DNA from: Fistularia commersonii
Taxonomy: Eukaryota; Chordata; Actinopteri; Syngnathiformes; Fistulariidae
Assembly: GCA_037954325.1 (NCBI GenBank)
Contig: JBBMNZ010000045.1
Location: 723,501-787,500, forward strand
Length of the DNA stretch: 64,000 nucleotides
Direction: 5' to 3'
Part shown: piece by piece, positions 1-13,248 of the stretch
Layout of the letters: each line of letters starts with the position of its first letter
How positions within the stretch are numbered: the first letter of the stretch is position 1
The notes under the pieces: generated by a model
Told to the model about the DNA's origin: nothing
What the model saw: only the letters and a program-made list of their open reading frames with translations
Databases searched by the model: none
Made by a program: the position numbers and the translations under genes

Positions 1-3000
1 TGTTTAGGACAAGATTTTGTACAATTTATGTAAAATTCAGTGCAATCCAGGTACATTTTCAAAAGATATAGCCATTCGTTAAAAAAGTGCTTATCTCACC
101 GAGTTGAAGCGTTTTTGGTCAGGAGTGGAAATAACTAATGAATTTCATTAATCTGGTTTCTGTTGTTGAAATATGTTGTTTAGGACATGATTCTGCAAAA
201 AATATGTCAACTTCAGTGTAATCCAGCGACAAGATCAATAGATATAGCCATTCGTGCAAAAAGTGCTTATCTCACGGAGTTGAAGCGTTTTTGATTTGGA
301 GTGGAAATAACTAATGAATTCCATCAAGCTGGTTTCTGCTGTTGAAATATGTTGTTTAGGACATGATTCTGAACAATATATGTCAAATTCAGTGTGATCC
401 CATCACATGTTCAAAAGATATAGCCATTCGTTCAAAAACTGCTTATGTCACCGAGTTGAGGCGTTTTTGAGTTGGAGTGGAAATAACTAATGAATTTCAA
501 TATGCTGGTTTTTGCTGTTGATATATGTTGTTTAGGACATGATTCTGCACAATATATGTCAATATCAGTATAATCCAGCGACAAGATCAAAAGATATAGC
601 CATAAGGTCAAAAAGTACTTATCTTACCGAGTTAAATCATTTTTGATTAGGAGTGGAAATAACTATTGAATTTCATCAAGCTGGTGTCTGCTGGTGATAT
701 ATGTTGTATAGGACATGATTCTGCACAATATATGTTAAATTCAGTGTAATCCCATCACATGTTCAAAAGATATAGCCATTCGTTCAAAAAGTGTTTATCT
801 TATCGGATTGAAGCGTTTTTGATTAAGAGTGGAAATAACTCATGAATTTCATCAAGCTGGTTTCTGCTGTTAAAATATGATGTTCAGTACATGATTCTGC
901 AAAATTAATGTCAAATTCAGTGTAATCCAGCCGCAAGTTCAAAAGATATAGCCATTCGTTAAAAAAGTGCTTATCTCATCGAGTTAAATTGTTTTTGAGT
1001 TGGAGTGGAAATAACTGATGAATTTCATCAAGCTGGTTTCTGCTGTTGATATATGTTGTCTTGGACATGATTCTGCACGATATATGTCAATTTCAGTGTA
1101 ATCCCATCACAGGTTAAAAACATATAGCCATTCGTTCAAAAAGTCTTCATCTCACCGAGTCGAAGCGTTTTTGATTAGGAGTGAAAATAACAAATGAATT
1201 TCATCAAGCTGGTTTTTATTGTTGGAATATGTTGTTTAGGACATGATTCTGCAATATATATGTCAAATTCAGTGAAACCCAGCTACAAGATCAAACTATA
1301 TAGCCATTCGTTCAAAAAGTGCTTTTCTCACCGAGTTGAAGCGTTTTTGATTAGGAGTGGAAATATCTAATGAATTTCATCAAGCTGGTTTTTCGCCGTT
1401 GAAATATGTTGTTTGGAACATGATTTAGCACAATATATTTCAAATTCAGTGTAATCCAGCTACAAGTTCAAAAGATATAGCCATTGGTTCAAAAAGTGCT
1501 TATATCACAGAGTTGAAGCGTTTTTGATTTTGAGTGGAAATGACTAATGAATTTCATCAAGCTGGTTTTTGCTGTTGAAATATGTTGTTTAGGACATGAT
1601 TCTGTACAATATATGTCAAATTCAGTGTAATCCAGCTATAAGTTCAAAACATATAGCCATAAGGTCAAAAAGTGCTTATCTCACTGAGTTGAAGCGTTTT
1701 TGATGTTGAGTGGAAATGACTAATGAATTTCATCAAGCTGGTTTCTGCTGTTAAGATATGTTGTTTAGGACATGATTCTGCACAATATATGTCAAATTCA
1801 GTGTAATCCAGCGTCAAGATCAAAAGATATAGCCATTCGTTCAAAAAGTCTTTGTCTCACCGACTTGAAGCGTATTTGATTGGGAGTGGAAATAACAAAT
1901 GAATTTCATCAAGCTGGTTTCTGCCGTTGACAAATGTTGTTTAGGACATCATTCTGCACAATATATGTCAACTTCAGTGTAATCCCATCACAGGTTCAAA
2001 AGATATAGCCATTCGTTCAAAAAGTGCTTATCTCACCGAGTTGAAGCGTTTTTGATTAGGAGTGGAAATAACTAATGAATTTCATCTACCTGGTTTCTGA
2101 TGTTGAAATATGTTTTTTAGGACATGATTCTGCACAAAATATGTCAAATTCAGTGTAATCCCATCACAGGTTCAAAAGATATAGCCATTCGTTCAAAAAG
2201 GGTTTATCTTATCGGGTTGAAGCATATTTGATTAGGAGTGGAAATAACTAATGAATTTCATCAAGCTGGTTTCTGCTGTTGAAATATGTTTTTTAGGACA
2301 CGATTCTACGCAAAATATGTCAAATTCAGTGTAATCCAGCGTCAAGATCAAAAGATATAGCCTTTCGTTCAAAAAGTACTTATCTCACGGAGTTGAAGCG
2401 TTTTTGATTAGGAGTGGAAATAACTAATCAATTTCATCAAGCTGGTTTCTGTTGTTGAAATATGTTGTATAGGACATGATTCAGCACAAAAAATGTAAAA
2501 TTCAGGGTAATCCAGCTACAAGTTCAAAAGATACAACCATTAGTTCAAAAACTGCTTATCTCACCGAGTTGAAGCGTTTTTGATTAGGAGTGGAAATAAC
2601 TAATGAATTTCATCAATTTGGTTTCTACTGTTGAAATATGTTGTTTAGGACATGATTCTGCACAATATATGTCAAATTCTATGTAATCCCATCCAAGGTT
2701 CAAAAGATATAGCCATTCGTTCAAAAAGTTCTTATCTCATCGAGTTGAAGCGTTTTTGATTAAGAGAGGAAATAACTATTGAATTTCACCAAGCCTTTTT
2801 CTGCTGTTGATTGATGTTGTATAGGACATGATTCTGTACAATATATGTCAAATTCAGTGTAATCCAGCGACAAGATCAAAAGATATAGCCATTCGTTCGA
2901 AAACTGCTCATATCACCGAGTTGAAGCGTTTTTGAGTTGGAGTTGAAATAACTAATGAATTTCAATATGCTGGTTTTTGCTGTTGATATATGTTGTTTAG

Positions 3001-4629
3001 GACATGATTCTGCACAATATATGTCAAATTCAGTGTAATCCAGCTATAAGTTCAAAAGATGTAGCCATAAGGTCAAAAAGTGCTTATCTCGCTGAGTTGA
3101 AGCTTTTTTTGTTTTTGAGTGGAAATGACTAATGAATTTCATCAAGCTGGTTTCTGCTGGTGAGATATGTTGTTTAGGACATGATTCTGCACAATATATA
3201 TCAAATTTAGAGTAATCCCATAACAGGTTCAAAAGATATAGCCATTCGTTCAAAAAGTGCTTATCTTATCGGGTTGAAGCGTTTTTGATTAAGAGTGGAA
3301 ATAACTTATGAATTTCACCAAGTTGGTTTTTGCTGTTGATATATGTTCTTTAGAACATGATTCTGCACAATACATGTCAAATTCTGTGTAATCCAGCTAC
3401 AAGTTCAAAAGATATAGCCATAAGGTCAAAAAGTGCTTATCTTACAGAGGTTAAATCTTTTTTGAGTTGGAGTGGAAATAACTAATGAATTTCATCAAGC
3501 TGGTTTCTGCTGTTGATATATGTTGTTTAGGACATGATTCTGCACAATTAATATCAAATTCAGTGTAATTCAGCGACAAAATCAAAAGATATAGCCATTC
3601 GTTCAAAAAGTGTTTAACTTATCGGGTTGAAATATGTTGTTTAAGACAAGATTTTGTACAATTTATGTCAAATTCAGTGTAATCCAGGTACATTTTCAAA
3701 AGATATAGCCATTCGTTAAAAAAGTGTTTATCTCACCGAGTTGAAATGTTTTTGAGTAGGAGTGGAAATAACTAATGAATTTCAATAATCTGGTTTCTGC
3801 TGTTGAAATATGTGTTTAGGACATGATTCTGCACAAAATATGTCAAATTCAGTGTAATTCAGCGACAAGATCAAATGATATAGCCATTCGTTCAAAAAGT
3901 GTTTATCTTATCGGGTTGAAGCGTTTTTGATTAGGAGTGGAAATAACTAATGAATATCATCAAGTTGGTTTCTACTGTTAAATATGTTGTTTAGGACATG
4001 ATTCTGCACAATATATGTCAAATTCAGCGTAATCCCATCACATGTTCAAAAGATATATCCATTCGTCCAAAAACTGCTTATCTCACCGAGTTGAAGCGTT
4101 TTTGAGTTGCAGTGGAAATAACTTGTGAATTTCAATATGCTGGTTTTTGCTGTTGATATATGTTGTTAAGGACATGATTTTGCACAATATATGTCAAATT
4201 TAGTGTAATCACATCACAGTTTCAAAAGATATAGCCATTCGTTCAAAAAGTGCATATCTTATCGCGTTGAAGCGTTTTTGATTAAGAGTGGAAATAACTA
4301 ATGAATTTCACCAATTTGGTTTTTGCTGTTGATATATGTTGATAAGGACATGATTCTGCACAATATATGTCAAATTCATGTTAAACCAGCCACAAGTTCA
4401 AAAGATGTATCCATAAGGTCAAAAACTGCTTTTCTCACCGAATTGAAGCGTTTTTGATCAGGAGTGGAAATAACTAATGGATTTCGTCATTCTGGTTTCT
4501 GCTGTTGAAATCTGTTGTTTAGGACAATATTCTGCACAAAATATGTCAAATTCAGTGTAATTCAGCGACAAAATCAAAAGATATAGCCATTCGTTCAAAA
4601 AGTGTTTATCTTATCGGGTTGAAATATGT
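1..4629. repeat. Higher-order repeat copy 1 (27 monomers, 4629 bp)
   Basis: The sequence beginning TGTTTAGGACAAGATTTTGT at position 1 recurs at 4630 and 9083, followed by the same order of monomer variants. 4629 bp equals 27 x 176 minus about 123, which is explained by two monomers each shortened by about 62 bp (junctions near 3630 and 4625). Compared with copy 2 it has one extra monomer, around 491-666. Differences between copies look like scattered single substitutions by eye. Confidence 0.9.
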
Positions 4630-7600
4630 TGTTTAGGACAAGATTTTGTACAATTTATGTAAAATTCAGTGCAATCCAGGTACATTTTCAAAAGATATAG
4701 CCATTCGTTAAAAAAGTGCTTATCTCACCGAGTTGAAGCGTTTTTGGTCAGGAGTGGAAATAACTAATGAATTTCATTAATCTGGTTTCTGTTGTTGATA
4801 TATGTTGTTTAGGACATGATTCTGCAAAAAATATGTCAACTTCAGTGTAATCCAGCGACAAGATCAAAAGATATAGCCATTCGTGCAAAAAGTGCTTATC
4901 TCACGGAGTTGAAGCGTTTTTGATTTGGAGTGGAAATAACTAATGAATTCCATCAAGCTGGTTTCTGCTGTTGAAATATGTTGTTTAGGACATGATTCTG
5001 AACAATATATGTCAAATTCAGTGTGATCCCATCACATGTTCAAAAGATATAGCCATTCGTTCAAAAACTGCTTATGTCACCGAGTTGAGGCGTTTTTGAG
5101 TTGGAGTGGAAATAACTATTGAATTTCATCAAGCTGGTGTCTGCTGGTGATATATGTTGTATAGGACATGATTCTGCACAATATATGTTAAATTCAGTGT
5201 AATCCCATCACATGTTCAAAAGATATAGCCATTCGTTAAAAAAGTGTTTATCTTATCGGATTGAAGCGTTTTTGATTAAGAGTGGAAATAACTCATGAAT
5301 TTCATCAAGCTGGTTTCTGCTGTTCAAATATGATGTTCAGTACATGATTCTGCAAAATTAATGTCAAATTCAGTGTAATCCAGCCGCAAGTTCAAAAGAT
5401 ATAGCCATTCGTTAAAAAAGTGCTTATCTCATCGAGTTAAATTGTTTTTGAGTTGGAGTGGAAATAACTGATGAATTTCATCAAGCTGGTTTCTGCTGTT
5501 GATATATGTTGTCTTGGACATGATTCTGCACGATATATGTCAATTTCAGTGTAATCCCATCACAGGTTAAAAACATATAGCCATTCGTTCAAAAAGTCTT
5601 CATCTCACCGAGTCGAAGCGTTTTTGATTAGGAGTGAAAATAACAAATGAATTTCATCAAGCTGGTTTTTATTGTTGGAATATGTTGTTTAGGACATGAT
5701 TCTGCAATATATATGTCAAATTCAGTGAAACCCAGCTACAAGATCAAACTATATAGCCATTCGTTCAAAAAGTGCTTTTCTCACCGAGTTGAAGCGTTTT
5801 TGATTAGGAGTGGAAATATCTAATGAATTTCATCAAGCTGGTTTTTCGCCGTTGAAATATGTTGTTTGGAACATGATTTAGCACAATATATTTCAAATTC
5901 AGTGTAATCCACCTACAAGTTCAAAAGATATAGCCATTGGTTCAAAAAGTGCTTATATCACAGAGTTGAAGCGTTTTTGATTTTGAGTGGAAATGACTAA
6001 TGAATTTCATCAAGCTGGTTTTTGCTGTTGAAATATGTTGTTTAGGACATGATTCTGTACAATATATGTCAAATTCAGTGTAATCCAGCTATAAGTTCAA
6101 AACATATAGCCATAAGGTCAAAAAGTGCTTATCTCACTGAGTTGAAGCGTTTTTGATGTTGAGTGGAAATGACTAATGAATTTCATCAAGCTGGTTTCTG
6201 CTGTTAAGATATGTTGTTTAGGACATGATTCTGCACAATATATGTCAAATTCAGTGTAATCCAGCGTCAAGATCAAAAGATATAGCCATTCGTTCAAAAA
6301 GTCTTTGTCTCACCGACTTGAAGCGTATTTGATTGGGAGTGGAAATAACAAATGAATTTCATCAAGCTGGTTTCTGCCGTTGACAAATGTTGTTTAGGAC
6401 ATCATTCTGCACAATATATGTCAACTTCAGTGTAATCCCATCACAGGTTCAAAAGATATAGCCATTCGTTCAAAAAGGACTTATCTCACCGAGTTGAAGC
6501 GTTTTTGATTAGGAGTGGAAATAACTAATGAATTTCATCTACCTGGTTTCTGATGTTGAAATATGTTTTTTAGGACATGATTCTGCACAAAATATGTCAA
6601 ATTCAGTGTAATCCCATCACAGGTTCAAAAGATATAGCCATTCGTTCAAAAAGGGTTTATCTTATCGGGTTGAAGCATATTTGATTAGGAGTGGAAATAA
6701 CTAATGAATTTCATCAAGCTGGTTTCTGCTGTTGAAATATGTTTTTTAGGACACGATTCTACGCAAAATATGTCAAATTCAGTGTAATCCAGCGTCAAGA
6801 TCAAAAGATATAGCCTTTCGTTCAAAAAGTACTTATCTCACGGAGTTGAAGCGTTTTTGATTAGGAGTGGAAATAACTAATCAATTTCATCAAGCTGGTT
6901 TCTGTTGTTGAAATATGTTGTATAGGACATGATTCAGCACAAAAAATGTAAAATTCAGGGTAATCCAGCTACAAGTTCAAAAGATACAACCATTAGTTCA
7001 AAAACTGCTTATCTCACCGAGTTGAAGCGTTTTTGATTAGGAGTGGAAATAACTAATGAATTTCATCAATTTGGTTTCTACTGTTGAAATATGTTGTTTA
7101 GGACATGATTCTGCACAATATATGTCAAATTCTATGTAATCCCATCCAAGGTTCAAAAGATATAGCCATTCGTTCAAAAAGTTCTTATCTCATCGAGTTG
7201 AAGCGTTTTTGATTAAGAGAGGAAATAACTATTGAATTTCACCAAGCCTTTTTCTGCTGTTGATTGATGTTGTATAGGACATGATTCTGTACAATATATG
7301 TCAAATTCAGTGTAATCCAGCGACAAGATCAAAAGATATAGCCATTCGTTCGAAAACTGCTCATATCACCGAGTTGAAGCGTTTTTGAGTTGGAGTTGAA
7401 ATAACTAATGAATTTCAATATGCTGGTTTTTGCTGTTGATATATGTTGTTTAGGACATGATTCTGCACAATATATGTCAAATTCAGTGTAATCCAGCTAT
7501 AAGTTCAAAAGATGTAGCCATAAGGTCAAAAAGTGCTTATCTCGCTGAGTTGAAGCTTTTTTTGTTTTTGAGTGGAAATGACTAATGAATTTCATCAAGC

Positions 7601-9082
7601 TGGTTTCTGCTGGTGAGATATGTTGTTTAGGACATGATTCTGCACAATATATATCAAATTTAGAGTAATCCCATAACAGGTTCAAAAGATATAGCCATTC
7701 GTTCAAAAAGTGCTTATCTTATCGGGTTGAAGCGTTTTTGATTAAGAGTGGAAATAACTTATGAATTTCACCAAGTTGGTTTTTGCTGTTGATATATGTT
7801 CTTTAGAACATGATTCTGCACAATACATGTCAAATTCTGTGTAATCCAGCTACAAGTTCAAAAGATATAGCCATAAGGTCAAAAAGTGCTTATCTTACAG
7901 AGGTTAAATCTTTTTTGAGTTGGAGTGGAAATAACTAATGAATTTCATCAAGCTGGTTTCTGCTGTTGATATATGTTGTTTAGGACATGATTCTGCACAA
8001 TTAATATCAAATTCAGTGTAATTCAGCGACAAAATCAAAAGATATAGCCATTCGTTCAAAAAGTGTTTAACTTATCGGGTTGAAATATGTTGTTTAAGAC
8101 AAGATTTTGTACAATTTATGTCAAATTCAGTGTAATCCAGGTACATTTTCAAAAGATATAGCCATTCGTTAAAAAAGTGTTTATCTCACCGAGTTGAAAT
8201 GTTTTTGAGTAGGAGTGGAAATAACTAATGAATTTCAATAATCTGGTTTCTGCTGTTGAAATATGTGTTTAGGACATGATTCTGCACAAAATATGTCAAA
8301 TTCAGTGTAATTCAGCGACAAGATCAAATGATATAGCCATTCGTTCAAAAAGTGTTTATCTTATCGGGTTGAAGCGTTTTTGATTAGGAGTGGAAATAAC
8401 TAATGAATATCATCAAGTTGGTTTCTACTGTTAAATATGTTGTTTAGGACATGATTCTGCACAATATATGTCAAATTCAGCGTAATCCCATCACATGTTC
8501 AAAAGATATATCCATTCGTCCAAAAACTGCTTATCTCACCGAGTTGAAGCGTTTTTGAGTTGCAGTGGAAATAACTTGTGAATTTCAATATGCTGGTTTT
8601 TGCTGTTGATATATGTTGTTAAGGACATGATTTTGCACAATATATGTCAAATTTAGTGTAATCACATCACAGTTTCAAAAGATATAGCCATTCGTTCAAA
8701 AAGTGCATATCTTATCGCGTTGAAGCGTTTTTGATTAAGAGTGGAAATAACTAATGAATTTCACCAATTTGGTTTTTGCTGTTGATATATGTTGATAAGG
8801 ACATGATTCTGCACAATATATGTCAAATTCATGTTAAACCAGCCACAAGTTCAAAAGATGTATCCATAAGGTCAAAAACTGCTTTTCTCACCGAATTGAA
8901 GCGTTTTTGATCAGGAGTGGAAATAACTAATGGATTTCGTCATTCTGGTTTCTGCTGTTGAAATCTGTTGTTTAGGACAATATTCTGCACAAAATATGTC
9001 AAATTCAGTGTAATTCAGCGACAAAATCAAAAGATATAGCCATTCGTTCAAAAAGTGTTTATCTTATCGGGTTGAAATATGT
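4630..9082. repeat. Higher-order repeat copy 2 (26 monomers, 4453 bp)
   Basis: It repeats copy 1 in the same order and is nearly identical. It lacks exactly one 176-bp monomer: the sequence passes directly from GAGTGGAAATAACTA to TTGAATTTCATCAAGCTGG near 5118, whereas copies 1 and 3 have the additional monomer. After that point the offset to copy 1 is a constant 4453 bp (for example 3044-3253 equals 7497-7706). Confidence 0.9.
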
Positions 9083-12000
9083 TGTTTAGGACAAGATTTT
9101 GTACAATTTATGTAAAATTCAGTGCAATCCAGGTACATTTTCAAAAGATATAGCCATTCGTTAAAAAAGTGCTTATCTCACCGAGTTGAAGCGTTTTTGG
9201 TCAGGAGTGGAAATAACTAATGAATTTCATTAATCTGGTTTCTGTTGTTGAAATATGTTGTTTAGGACATGATTCTGCAAAAAATATGTCAACTTCAGTG
9301 TAATCCAGCGACAAGATCAAAAGATATAGCCATTCGTGCAAAAAGTGCTTATCTCACGGAGTTGAAGCGTTTTTGATTTGGAGTGGAAATAACTAATGAA
9401 TTCCATCAAGCTGGTTTCTGCTGTTGAAATATGTTGTTTAGGACATGATTCTGAACAATATATGTCAAATTCAGTGTGATCCCATCACATGTTCAAAAGA
9501 TATAGCCATTCGTTCAAAAACTGCTTATGTCACCGAGTTGAGGCGTTTTTGAGTTGGAGTGGAAATAACTAATGAATTTCAATATGCTGGTTTTTGCTGT
9601 TGATATATGTTGTTTAGGACATGATTCTGCACAATATATGTCAATATCAGTATAATCCAGCGACAAGATCAAAAGATATAGCCATAAGGTCAAAAAGTAC
9701 TTATCTTACCGAGTTAAATCATTTTTGATTAGGAGTGGAAATAACTATTGAATTTCATCAAGCTGGTGTCTGCTGGTGATATATGTTGTATAGGACATGA
9801 TTCTGCACAATATATGTTAAATTCAGTGTAATCCCATCACATGTTCAAAAGATATAGCCATTCGTTCAAAAAGTGTTTATCTTATCGGATTGAAGCGTTT
9901 TTGATTAAGAGTGGAAATAACTCATGAATTTCATCAAGCTGGTTTCTGCTGTTAAAATATGATGTTCAGTACATGATTCTGCACAATTAATGTCAAATTC
10001 AGTGTAATCCAGCCGCAAGTTCAAAAGATATAGCCATTCGTTAAAAAAGTGCTTATCTCATCGAGTTAAATTGTTTTTGAGTTGGAGTGGAAATAACTGA
10101 TGAATTTCACCAAGCTGGTTTCTGCTGTTGATATATGTTGTCTTGGACATGATTCTGCACGATATATGTCAATTTCAGTGTAATCCCATCACAGGTTAAA
10201 AACATATAGCCATTCGTTCAAAAAGTCTTCATCTCACCGAGTCGAAGCGTTTTTGATTAGGAGTGAAAATAACAAATGAATTTCATCAAGCTGGTTTTTA
10301 TTGTTGGAATATGTTGTTTAGGACATGATTCTGCAATATATATGTCAAATTCAGTGAAACCCAGCTACAAGATCAAACTATATAGCCATTCGTTCAAAAA
10401 GTGCTTTTCTCACCGAGTTGAAGCGTTTTTGATTAGGAGTGGAAATATCTAATGAATTTCATCAAGCTGGTTTTTCGCCATTGAAATATGTTGTTTAGGA
10501 CATGATTCTGTACAATATATGTCAAATTCAGTGTAATCCAGCTATAAGTTCAAAACATATAGCCATAAGGTCAAAAAGTGCTTATCTCACTGAGTTGAAG
10601 CGTTTTTGATGTTGAGTGGAAATGACTAATGAATTTCATCAAGCTGGTTTCTGCTGTTAAGATATGTTGTTTAGGACATGATTCTGCACAATATATGTCA
10701 AATTCAGTGTAATCCAGCGTCAAGATCAAAAGATATAGCCATTCGTTTAAAAAAGTCTTTGTCTCACCGACTTGAAGCGTATTTGATTGGGAGTGGAAAT
10801 AACAAATGAATTTCATCAAGCTGGTTTCTGCCGTTGACAAATGTTGTTTAGGACATCATTCTGCACAATATATGTCAACTTCAGTGTAATCCCATCACAG
10901 GTTCAAAAGATATAGCCATTCGTTCAAAAAGGACTTATCTCACCGAGTTTAAGCGTATTTGATTAGGAGTGGAAATAACTAATGAATTTCATCTACCTGG
11001 TTTCTGATGTTGAAATATGTTTTTTAGGACATGATTCTGCACAAAATATGTCAAATTAAGTGTAATCCCATCACAGGTTCAAAAGATATAGCCATTCGTT
11101 CAAAAAGGGTTTATCTTATCGGGTTGAAGCATATTTGATTAGGAGTGGAAATAACTAATGAATTTCATCAAGCTGGTTTCTGCTGTTGAAATATGTTTTT
11201 TAGGACACGATTCTACGCAAAATATGTCAAATTCAGTGTAATCCAGCGTCAAGATCAAAAGATATAGCCTTTCGTTCAAAAAGTACTTATCTCACGGAGT
11301 TGAAGCGTTTTTGATTAGGAGTGGAAATAACTAATCAATTTCATCAAGCTGGTTTCTGTTGTTGAAATATGTTGTATAGGACATGATTCAGCACAAAAAA
11401 TGTAAAATTCAGGGTAATCCAGCTACAAGTTCAAAAGATACAACCATTAGTTCAAAAAGTGCTTATCTCACCGAGTTGAAGCGTTTTTGATTAGGAGTGG
11501 AAATAACTAATGAATTTCATCAATTTGGTTTCTACTGTTGAAATATGTTGTTAAGGACATGATTCTGCACAATATATGTCAAATTCTTTGTAATCCCATC
11601 CAAGGATCAAAAGATATAGCCATTCGTTCAAAAAGTTCTTATCTCATCGAGTTGAAGCGTTTTTGATTAAGAGAGGAAATAACTATTGAATTTCAACAAG
11701 CCTTTTTCTGCTGTTGATAGATGTTGTATAGGACATGATTCTGTACAATATATGTCAAATTCAGTGTAATCCAGCGACAAGATCAAAAGATATAGCCATT
11801 CGTTCGAAAACTGCTCATATCACCGAGTTGAAGCGTTTTTGAGTTGGAGTTGAAATAACTAATGAATTTCAATATGCTGGTTTTTGCTGTTGATATATGT
11901 TGTTTAGGACATGATTCTGCACAATATATGTCAAATTCAGTGTAATCCAGCTACAAGTTCAAAAGATATAGCCATAAGGTCAAAAAGTGCTTATCTTACA

Positions 12001-13248
12001 GAGGTTAAATCTTTTTTGAGTTGGAGTGGAAATAACTAATGAATTTCATCAAGCTGGTTTCTGCTGTTGATATATGTTGTTTAGGACATGATTCTGCACA
12101 ATATATATCAAATTTAGAGTAATCCCATCACAGTTTCAAAAGATATAGCCATTCCTTCTAAAAGTGCTTGTCTCATCGGGTTTAATCATTTTTGATTAAG
12201 AGTGGAAATAACTAATGAATTTCATCAAGCTGGTTTCTGCTGTTGATATATGTTGTTTAGGACATGATTCTGCACAATATATGTCAATCTCAGTGTAATC
12301 CCATCACAGGTTCAAAAGATATAGCCATTCGTTCAAAAAGTCTTCATCTCACTGAGTTGAGGCGTTTTTGATTAGGAGTGGAAATAAAAAAATGAATTTC
12401 ATTAAGCTGGTTTCTGCTGTGGAAATATGTTGTTTAGGACATGATTCTGCACAAAATATGTCAAATTCAATGTAATCCAGGTACAAATTCAAAAGATATA
12501 GCCATTCGTTCGAAAAGTTCTTATATCACTGACTTGAAGCGTTTTTGACTAGTAGCTGAAATAACTAATGAATTCCATCAAGCCGGTTTCTGCTGTTGAA
12601 ATATCTTGTTTAGGACATGATTCTGCACAATATATGTCAAATTCAGTGTAACCCAGCTACAAGATCAAAATATATAGCCATTCGTTAAAAAAGTGCTTTT
12701 CTCACCGAGTTGAAGCGTTATTGATTAGGAGTGGAAATAACTAATGAATTTCATTAATCTGGTTTCTGCTGTTGAAATATGTTGTTTAGGACAATATTCT
12801 GCACAAAATATGTCAAATTCAGTGTAATTCAGCGACAAGATCAAAAGATATAGCCATTCGTTCAAAAAGTGCTTATCTCACTGACTTGAAGCGTTTTTGA
12901 CTAGTAGCTGAAATAACTAATGAATTCCATCAAGCCGGTTTCTGCTGTTGAAATATCTTGTTTAGGACATGATTCTGCACAATATATGTCAAATTCAGTG
13001 TAACCCAGCTACAAGATCAAAATATATAGCCATTCGTTAAAAAAGTGCTTTTCTCACCGAGTTGAAGCGTTATTGATTAGGAGTGGAAATAACTAATGAA
13101 TTTCATTAATCTGGTTTCTGCTGTTGAAATATGTTGTTTAGGACAATATTCTGCACAAAATATGTCAAATTCAGTGTAATTCAGCGACAAGATCAAAAGA
13201 TATAGCCATTCGTTCAAAAAGTGTTTATCTTATCGGGTTGAAATATGT
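9083..13248. repeat. Higher-order repeat copy 3, rearranged
   Basis: It starts like copies 1 and 2 and keeps the monomer missing from copy 2. One monomer has been lost near 10480, where GGTTTTTCGCC is joined to the following unit. Two monomers have been lost near 11930. The order departs from copies 1 and 2 after about 12110. A dimer of 352 bp is tandemly duplicated at 12531-13234. Lesions are whole-monomer steps, as expected from unequal exchange. Confidence 0.8.
12531..13234. repeat. Tandem duplication of a 352-bp satellite dimer
   Basis: The block starting GACTTGAAGCGTTTTTGACT at 12531 recurs at 12883, an offset of 352 bp (two monomers). Both contain the rare variants ACTAGTAGCTGAAATAAC and AAGCCGGTTTC. 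The copies are almost identical, so the duplication is recent relative to the spread of the monomers. Confidence 0.85.

Noticed and set aside
3044..3253. Repeated 69-codon minus-strand ORF (also at 7497-7706) and similar ORFs at 10571, 26462, 27035 and 27821
   Set aside because: They are stop-free stretches of the satellite monomer. The copies are identical because the HOR is identical, and no start context or coding signal is present.
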